Source: CAZVRZ01 sp964629965
Lineage (GTDB): Bacteria; Chloroflexota; Anaerolineae; Anaerolineales; UBA4823
DNA length: 64,000 nucleotides
Direction: 5' to 3'
Assembly: GCA_964629965.1 (NCBI GenBank)
Contig: CAZVRZ010000004.1
Location: 1 to 64,000 of the forward strand
Notes under the pieces: model-generated
The model's input: only the letters and a program-made list of their open reading frames with translations
The model's database searches: none
What the model was told of the DNA's origin: nothing
Shown here: positions 59,149-64,000 of the stretch, piece by piece
Position numbering within the stretch: position 1 is the first letter of the stretch
Layout of the letters: each line of letters starts with the position of its first letter
Position numbers and translations under genes: made by a program

Positions 59149-61197
59149 TTATTTCTCCTCTCGCTGAGCAATCGCCAGCATGCGCAGCCCCGCCACCCAC
59201 TGCGCAAGATCCGCGCCGTAGAAATCATGCTCGCCCGGCGCCTTCAACCAGGACGGCAGGTCGCTTGCCCGGCTCTCTTCCGCCGGCAGCTCTGCCATCT
59301 CCCGGGCGATCTCTTCGGCCGAAGAAAAGTCGAAGCCCGGTTGGCCCATCTCCCGCGCCAAAAGGCAGATGATCTCCCAGCCCGGCCGGGCTGCGCCGGG
59401 GGGCGCAACCGCTGCTCGCAGGGGCTTGACCTGGCCGCTGTGATCCAGCAGGCTGCCCTCGGTTTCGCCGCAGGCCGCCATGGGCAGCAGAACCCCGTCG
59501 GGCGGCTGTACCGCAGGCGCGTGGGTGTTCTGGTAGAGGATGAAGGGGTTTGTTTCCAACCCGACGGGCAGAGCTGTCCCGATCAGGTACAGGACCTGCG
59601 GTGTGGCGCAGCCACCGGCGCTTCCTAATCCCAGCCGCAGCGCGCCGTTCAGGTTGCCTTCTGCCGGGATCGCCACCAGCGCGGCGCCGCTGGCTGCCTG
59701 CAAGCGTTCCACCGCTTCTGGCAGGCGCCTCAAAAAGTCCGGCCCCACCAGCAGCACGGGCCGCTCTGCAGAGCGGAGCAGGCGCCCGGCTTCGCCGGTT
59801 GCTCCTTGCGCCTGTCCGGCGATCAATTCAGCGAGCATTTCTGCTTCTTTGCCGGCGGGCGGCCTGAGCCAGAGGGAGGCATATCTCCCCGGCACATGTT
59901 CGGTCGCCTGCAGCGTGACCAGTGGCGTCCCTCGCTCGATGGCGCGCTTCAGGTATGGTTCGACCACTGCCTGGGCGTATTGCACGTCCAGTCCTAGGCA
60001 GAAGATCAGGCCGGCGTTCTCCAGCGCTGCCAGCGGCTGGCCGCTTGCCAGCAGCCTGCTTACCGCCTCCTGCAGCCCTGCGCCGTAGCGCGCCGCCGCG
60101 TCCAGGATTGCCTCGGCCCCCATCACCTGGCGGGCGAACTTCTTTGCCAGGTAAAGCTCCTCGTTCGAACAGCTTGCCGAGACCACCAGGGCGAAATCAG
60201 GCGCGCGGCACTGCGCCAGGCGCTCCGCCGCCTGGCGAATGGTCTCCTCCCAGTCGCTGCGTTGTGCATGCCCGGCATCGATACGCAGCGTCCCCTGCAA
60301 GCGCTGCGGGTGGTTGACCGTCTCGGTCACGCCGAAGCGCCCTTTCACACACAGCATCTCGCCGGCCGCGGCCGGCTGGCTGCCAATGATCATTGCGCCG
60401 CCTTTGTCACTCGTCAACAGGCGCATCTCGCAGCCCAGCGAACAGAACGCGCAGGTAGTGGTTACCTCGCCCTGCGGTTTCTCGTCCCATTTGCGCGTCT
60501 TCTCCCACAGTGAGCCGGTGGGGCAGGCGTCCACGCAGGCCCCGCAGAAACTGCAGCCCGCCGCCAGGTGGCTTTGCCCAAAGTTCGTGCCCACCCGTGT
60601 CTTGCTACCGCGCTGCACGTAGGCGGGAATGTTGGTGAAATGCAGTGCTTCGCACACCCGGATGCAGCGCCCGCACAGCACGCACAGGTTATAGTCGCGG
60701 TCGAAAAACGGGTCTTGCTTCTCCACCCGCAGGTGGCGGTAGCGCACCGGGTAGGCCACGCCTGGCAGCCTGCTGCGCCGGACCATCTCTTGCAGTTCGC
60801 ACTGCTGGTCGGCCGGGCAGGTGCGGCAGCCGGTCGTCACGCCGCTCTTGCGCAGCGTGACCATGCACTCTTCGCAGTGCTGGTTCTCGGGGCAGAATAG
60901 GCAGGCGGTGGGGTGTTCGGCTAGCAGCATACGCAAAAGCTCTTCCCGCAGTTCGCACACCTGGGGAGTATCGGTTTCGATCACCATGCCTTCTGCCACC
61001 AGCGTGGTGCAGGCCGTGGGGGGGGTGGGCCGTCCCTGCACCTCCACGATGCACAGGCGGCAGCTTCCGTGGGGGGGCAGGCCGGGATAGTCGCACAGGG
61101 TGGGAATGAAAATATCGTGCGCGCGGGCCGCCTGCAGGACGGTTTGCCCGGGCTCGGCGCTCAGCGTTTTTCCGTTGATCGTCAGCTTGATGCTCAC
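59149..61197 (-). CDS. NuoG/HydA-like iron-sulfur subunit with molybdopterin-type domain
   Basis: A 682-residue protein, started at a GTG (61197) that overlaps the upstream stop as GTGA and has AAGGAGG ahead. The N-terminus carries the [2Fe-2S] ferredoxin-like domain (CDYPGLPPHGSCRLC), extra cysteines (CLFCPENQHCEEC, CRTCPADQQC), two [4Fe-4S] sites (CVLCGRCIRVC, CSFCGACVDAC) and the molybdopterin-oxidoreductase N-terminal cluster CAFCSLGC. The C-terminal half is a reduced molybdopterin-type domain without a recognisable active-site Cys/Sec motif, as in NuoG. It may transfer electrons only; it is not an [FeFe] hydrogenase because no H-cluster motif is seen. Confidence 0.85.
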   Translation of the reverse strand: MSIKLTINGKTLSAEPGQTVLQAARAHDIFIPTLCDYPGLPPHGSCRLCIVEVQGRPTPPTACTTLVAEGMVIETDTPQVCELREELLRMLLAEHPTACLFCPENQHCEECMVTLRKSGVTTGCRTCPADQQCELQEMVRRSRLPGVAYPVRYRHLRVEKQDPFFDRDYNLCVLCGRCIRVCEALHFTNIPAYVQRGSKTRVGTNFGQSHLAAGCSFCGACVDACPTGSLWEKTRKWDEKPQGEVTTTCAFCSLGCEMRLLTSDKGGAMIIGSQPAAAGEMLCVKGRFGVTETVNHPQRLQGTLRIDAGHAQRSDWEETIRQAAERLAQCRAPDFALVVSASCSNEELYLAKKFARQVMGAEAILDAAARYGAGLQEAVSRLLASGQPLAALENAGLIFCLGLDVQYAQAVVEPYLKRAIERGTPLVTLQATEHVPGRYASLWLRPPAGKEAEMLAELIAGQAQGATGEAGRLLRSAERPVLLVGPDFLRRLPEAVERLQAASGAALVAIPAEGNLNGALRLGLGSAGGCATPQVLYLIGTALPVGLETNPFILYQNTHAPAVQPPDGVLLPMAACGETEGSLLDHSGQVKPLRAAVAPPGAARPGWEIICLLAREMGQPGFDFSSAEEIAREMAELPAEESRASDLPSWLKAPGEHDFYGADLAQWVAGLRMLAIAQREEK

Positions 61198-63092
61198 GCC
61201 GCCTCCTTGCTCAGCTTGGCGCGTGCCTGGGTACCCACGGGCACTCCCACGATGGCATGCGGCGCACAAACCTGCACGCAGGCCTTGCATTTAGCGCACA
61301 GGGTGGTATTGATGATGTGCAGCTGCTTGCGTTCTCCCAGGATGGCATTGGAGGCACACACCTTGCGGCAGAGATCGCAGCCCGTGCAGCGTTCTGCCAG
61401 GACGGTGTATTCGAACAGCTCCGTGCACACGGCCGAGGCGCAGAATTGCTGGGCAATATGCGCTTCGTACTCGGCGGTAAAATAGTTCAGGCTGCTCAAC
61501 ACCGGGTTGGCCGCCGCCTGTCCCAGGCCGCACAGCGAAGCCTTGATCATGGTGTTTGAAGCGCGCTGCAGCACCTCGAGGTCTTCGGGCTCGCCTTCGC
61601 CCCGGGTGATGCGCTCCAACGTATCGCTGAGAATGCGCGTGCCAATGCGGCAGGGAGTGCATTTGCCGCAGGACTCGTCACAGGCGAAGTTGACGAAGAA
61701 GCGCGCCATATCCACCATGCAGCTGCTTTCGTCCATCACGATCAACCCGCCCGAGCCCATGATAGAGCCCAGGTCGCGCATCGTTTCGTAGGTGATGGGT
61801 ATGTCGAGTGCTTCTGCCGGCAGGCAGCCGCCCAACGGACCGCCGGTCTGGATGGCCTTGAACGGCAGTTCGGTACCGCCGCCGATCTCCTCGACCACCT
61901 GGCGCAGCGTCATCCCCAGCGGGATCTCGATCAGCCCGGTGTGACGCACCTTGCCGACCAGCGAGAAGGTCTTCGTTCCCGGGTTGCTCGGCGAGCCAAA
62001 CTGGTGGAACCAGGCGCCGCCCTGGCGCAGGATCGCCGGAACGGCGCCAAAGGTTTCGGTATTGTTGATCAGCGTCGGCTTGCCGCGATAACCCCGGTCG
62101 GCTGGGAAGGGCGGCCTGGGCTTGGGTGTGCCGCGCTTGCCTTCCAGCGAGGCGATTAGAGCCGTTTCTTCGCCGCAGACGAAGGCGCCCGCGCCTTCTT
62201 GGATGCGGATGTTGAAGTCGAAAGCGGAACCCAGGATATCCTTGCCCAGCAGCCCGGTGGCCCGCATCTGCTCGATGGCCAGCCGCAGGCGCTCCACGGC
62301 CAGGGGATACTCGGCGCGCACGTAAATGATCCCTTCGCTGGCGCCGATCGCATAGCCGCCGATCAATATGCCTTCCAGCACGGCGTGCGGGTCGCCCTCC
62401 AGCAGTGAGCGGTTCATGAACGCTCCCGGGTCGCCCTCGTCGGCGTTGCACACCACGTACTTGGGCCGGCCGGTCGAGGCGCGGGTAATCTCCCACTTTC
62501 GATAAGCGGGGAAGCCCGCTCCGCCGCGGCCGCGCAGCCCGGCTTCCTTGAGCTCCTGGATCACGCCCTGCGGCGAGAGGGCCAGGGCGCGTTCGAAGCC
62601 GCCGTAAGCCCCGTGGGCCAGCGCCGAGTCGAAGTCTTCCGGGTCGATCAACCCGCAGTTCTTGAGAATGATGCGCACTTGAGGTTTCAGCATGGGCAGG
62701 TCAAAGAAGCGCGGCATGTCGTCCGGCAGTTCGCCCGCCTCTCCAAAATGCCCCTTGGCTAGCTTGGGGAGCAGATCGCCCTGCACCAGGCAGGCGGTCA
62801 GGATCCTCTTGGCTTTGGCCGGGTTCACGTTGGCGTAAGATACCCGCGGCAGGCCGGGCAGCGCCACATCCATGAGCGGTTCCAGGTAGCACGGCCCAAT
62901 GCAGCCCACCTCGACGACTTGGGCTTCTCTGCCCAGCTCGCGTAGCGTCTCGTGGATCGCCTGCAGTGTCTCCAGCGCGCCGGCTGCCCGTCCGCAGGAG
63001 GCTGCGCCGATGTAAATGACTGGCAGTCCGCCCTGGGTGCGCTTCTGCCAGCGCGTTTCTGCCGCGCTGCGTACCTGCTCAAGCCCGTTCAT
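61194..63092 (-). CDS. NuoF/HydB-like NADH-oxidising flavoprotein
   Basis: A 632-residue protein. An N-terminal thioredoxin-like [2Fe-2S] domain (VGCIGPCYLEP) precedes the NADH/FMN domain (GLRGRGGAGFPAYRKWE, YVVCNADEGDPGAFMNRSLLEGD, GAGAFVCGEETALIASLEG) and the [4Fe-4S] site ESCGKCTPCRIG near 485. Two C-terminal 4Fe-4S ferredoxin motifs follow (CTGCDLCRKVCA, CAKCKACVQVCA), as in HydB of bifurcating hydrogenases. It oxidises NADH or reduces NAD in a multi-subunit complex with the flanking genes. It overlaps both neighbours. Confidence 0.92.
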   Translation of the reverse strand: MNGLEQVRSAAETRWQKRTQGGLPVIYIGAASCGRAAGALETLQAIHETLRELGREAQVVEVGCIGPCYLEPLMDVALPGLPRVSYANVNPAKAKRILTACLVQGDLLPKLAKGHFGEAGELPDDMPRFFDLPMLKPQVRIILKNCGLIDPEDFDSALAHGAYGGFERALALSPQGVIQELKEAGLRGRGGAGFPAYRKWEITRASTGRPKYVVCNADEGDPGAFMNRSLLEGDPHAVLEGILIGGYAIGASEGIIYVRAEYPLAVERLRLAIEQMRATGLLGKDILGSAFDFNIRIQEGAGAFVCGEETALIASLEGKRGTPKPRPPFPADRGYRGKPTLINNTETFGAVPAILRQGGAWFHQFGSPSNPGTKTFSLVGKVRHTGLIEIPLGMTLRQVVEEIGGGTELPFKAIQTGGPLGGCLPAEALDIPITYETMRDLGSIMGSGGLIVMDESSCMVDMARFFVNFACDESCGKCTPCRIGTRILSDTLERITRGEGEPEDLEVLQRASNTMIKASLCGLGQAAANPVLSSLNYFTAEYEAHIAQQFCASAVCTELFEYTVLAERCTGCDLCRKVCASNAILGERKQLHIINTTLCAKCKACVQVCAPHAIVGVPVGTQARAKLSKEAA

Positions 63093-63534
63093 GTTCCTCC
63101 AGCACTTTGCGCAGCTTGCTGCGAGACATCTTGGCGTAAATTTTACCGTTCACCTGCACCACCGCCGCTTGCGCGCAGCAGCCCAGGCAGGCGACTTCCT
63201 CGAAATCGAACAGCCCATCGGGCGTCGTCTCGCCGGGATGGACGTGGAGCTGCTCTTGCACCTCGTCCGAAAGCTGGTCGCCGCCCTGGACATGGCAGGC
63301 CGTGCCCAAGCAGACGCAGACGTGGTTTTTACCTGGCTGGTGGAAGCGGAACTGTGCGAAGAACGATGCCACGGTATACACCTTGGCCGTGGAAATCCCC
63401 AGGAAGCGGGCCATTTGCTCCGCGCCCGCTGGGGAAATGTAGCCGTAGGTTTTTTGATAATATTGCAGCAGCGGGATCAATTCTTCTGGATTGCCGGTGA
63501 AGCCCGCCGCGGTAAATTCATCCACTTTGTCCAT
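63079..63534 (-). CDS. NuoE/HydC-like [2Fe-2S] subunit
   Basis: A 151-residue thioredoxin-like [2Fe-2S] protein with VCVCLGTACHVQGG and EVACLGCCAQAAVVQVNGKIYAKM (four cysteines, C-x4-C and C-x3-C). First gene of the redox operon; its stop lies 14 bases inside the NuoF-like gene. The start has no ribosome site, and the predicted promoter places transcription start almost at the ATG, so a leaderless transcript is possible. Confidence 0.92.
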   Translation of the reverse strand: MDKVDEFTAAGFTGNPEELIPLLQYYQKTYGYISPAGAEQMARFLGISTAKVYTVASFFAQFRFHQPGKNHVCVCLGTACHVQGGDQLSDEVQEQLHVHPGETTPDGLFDFEEVACLGCCAQAAVVQVNGKIYAKMSRSKLRKVLEEHERA

Positions 63535-63543
63535 AATTGCAGT

Positions 63544-63573
63544 ATTTTACCTCTATTTGGGTATCTTTGCCAA
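63544..63573 (-). promoter_or_regulatory. Promoter of the redox operon
   Basis: On the minus strand TTGGCA (63573-63568), 18 bases, TAAAAT (63549-63544). Transcription would begin near 63537, only a few bases before the ATG at 63534. Confidence 0.55.
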
Positions 63574-63651
63574 CCGCCAGTCTTTGACCTGCCCCAACCC
63601 CCGCCTCTCACCCCGATATGATGTAAAATAAGATCATCATGCTGAGGAAAC

Positions 63652-64000
63652 ATGCCTGATCTTGCCAAGAGCCTGCAAGGGCGCGACCTGGGTCATTTGA
63701 AGATCGTGGCCGATCTGTGGGGCGTTGAGTTGAGCGCTCCAGACGCGCACGCTGCCCAGGCGCGCCTGGTCAAGTCCTTATTGGATCGTCCCCTGGTCAT
63801 CGAAGTGGTCGCTGCGCTGCCCAGCGAGGCCCGGGCAGCCCTGGACGAATTGGTCTCCCAGGCCGGGCGCCTCCCCTGGTCTGTTTTTGCCCGTCGTTTT
63901 GGCCAGGTGCGCGAGATGGGGCCCGCCCGCCGTGACCGCGAGCAGCCGCACCTGAACCCGGTTTCGCCGGCTGAAATGTTGTGGTATCGGGGCCTGCTGG
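63652..64000 (+). CDS. Uncharacterised protein, partial at right edge
   Basis: Starts at an ATG (63652) shortly after GCTGAGGAAACA (AGGAAA ribosome site) and stays open to the end of the window (116 codons). MPDLAKSLQGRDLGHLKIVA is followed by DLWGVELSAPDAHAAQARLV, ALPSEARAALDELVSQAGRLPW and NPVSPAEMLWYRGLL. It looks like the N-terminus of Chloroflexota proteins I loosely associate with helicase-associated (XPB/Ssl2-N-like) domains, but that is weak. A divergent promoter for the redox operon lies on its upstream side. Confidence 0.6.
   Translation, partial: MPDLAKSLQGRDLGHLKIVADLWGVELSAPDAHAAQARLVKSLLDRPLVIEVVAALPSEARAALDELVSQAGRLPWSVFARRFGQVREMGPARRDREQPHLNPVSPAEMLWYRGLL

Noticed and set aside
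59149..61197. [FeFe]-hydrogenase catalytic subunit
   Set aside because: The N-terminal iron-sulfur domains match, but no H-cluster cysteine motifs (TSCCPxW, MPCxxKxxE, ExMxCxxGCxxGGGQP) are present.
1..64000. CRISPR array or cas genes
   Set aside because: No regularly spaced direct repeats of the 23-40 bp kind and no Cas-like proteins were seen; the iterons at 27667 and the five hairpin repeats do not form an array.

Overview
The window is GC-rich bacterial DNA. Its gene repertoire points to Chloroflexota, most likely an Anaerolineae relative. The signs are two very large MalT-type LuxR regulators, a 1.4-kDa-scale (about 1415 aa) multi-GAF sensor kinase, many GNAT and CPBP genes, and a fermentative NADH/ferredoxin/NADPH cluster. 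The taxonomic call is inference from gene content. No rRNA is present, and the only tRNA is tRNA-Glu(CUC).

Layout. (1) 1-10 kb holds serine hydrolases, an MBL hydrolase, an S41-like protease and small enzymes. Five same-strand copies of a roughly 80-90 bp hairpin repeat are scattered between them, and two genes are broken (a phosphotransferase with an in-frame stop and a frameshifted MFS transporter). (2) 10-27.5 kb starts with a MalT-like regulator, a terminator and a small conserved protein. These are followed by membrane proteins, an SDR, an MFS exporter, an ABC-2 exporter, four CPBP genes (one frameshifted) and several GNATs. (3) 27.4-30.9 kb, minus strand, is a relic of a plasmid-like or integrative element: an excisionase-type HTH fragment, a small membrane protein, an Ala/Thr-rich lipoprotein, an FtsK/HerA-like ATPase, iterons, and the first codons of an actin-like (ParM-type) gene fused at a palindrome to a truncated GNAT. 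(4) 31-38 kb, minus strand, holds a second MalT-like regulator with the same downstream terminator and a paralogous small protein, then membrane proteins, a quinone reductase, a methyltransferase-like protein and an AT-rich nucleoside phosphorylase. A second relic of the element in (3) sits at 38.1-38.5 kb beside tRNA-Glu.

(5) 38.7-48.4 kb holds the sensor kinase, a phosphofructokinase with pyrophosphate-type active-site residues, and DNA polymerase III alpha. (6) 48.6-53.4 kb is an AT-richer three-gene cassette with its own promoter: a radical SAM protein, a Nudix hydrolase, and a 958-aa protein with two DUF4062/TIR-like and two DUF1566-like domains. It is inserted between housekeeping genes and is the best candidate for an undescribed (possibly defence or signalling) system. 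(7) 53.4-63.6 kb holds a divergent Fpg/Nei protein lacking the catalytic proline, a Nudix protein, a lectin-like protein, a diacylglycerol-kinase-family protein and a five-gene NuoE-NuoF-NuoG-NfnA-NfnB-like redox operon. A partial uncharacterised gene runs off the right edge.

Two themes recur. One is a conserved cassette of MalT-like regulator, terminator and small protein, present twice intact and once as a relic. The other is clear genome decay and rearrangement (nonsense, frameshifts, truncated paralogues, fused ends) around mobile-element remnants. Some of the homopolymer frameshifts could instead be assembly errors.
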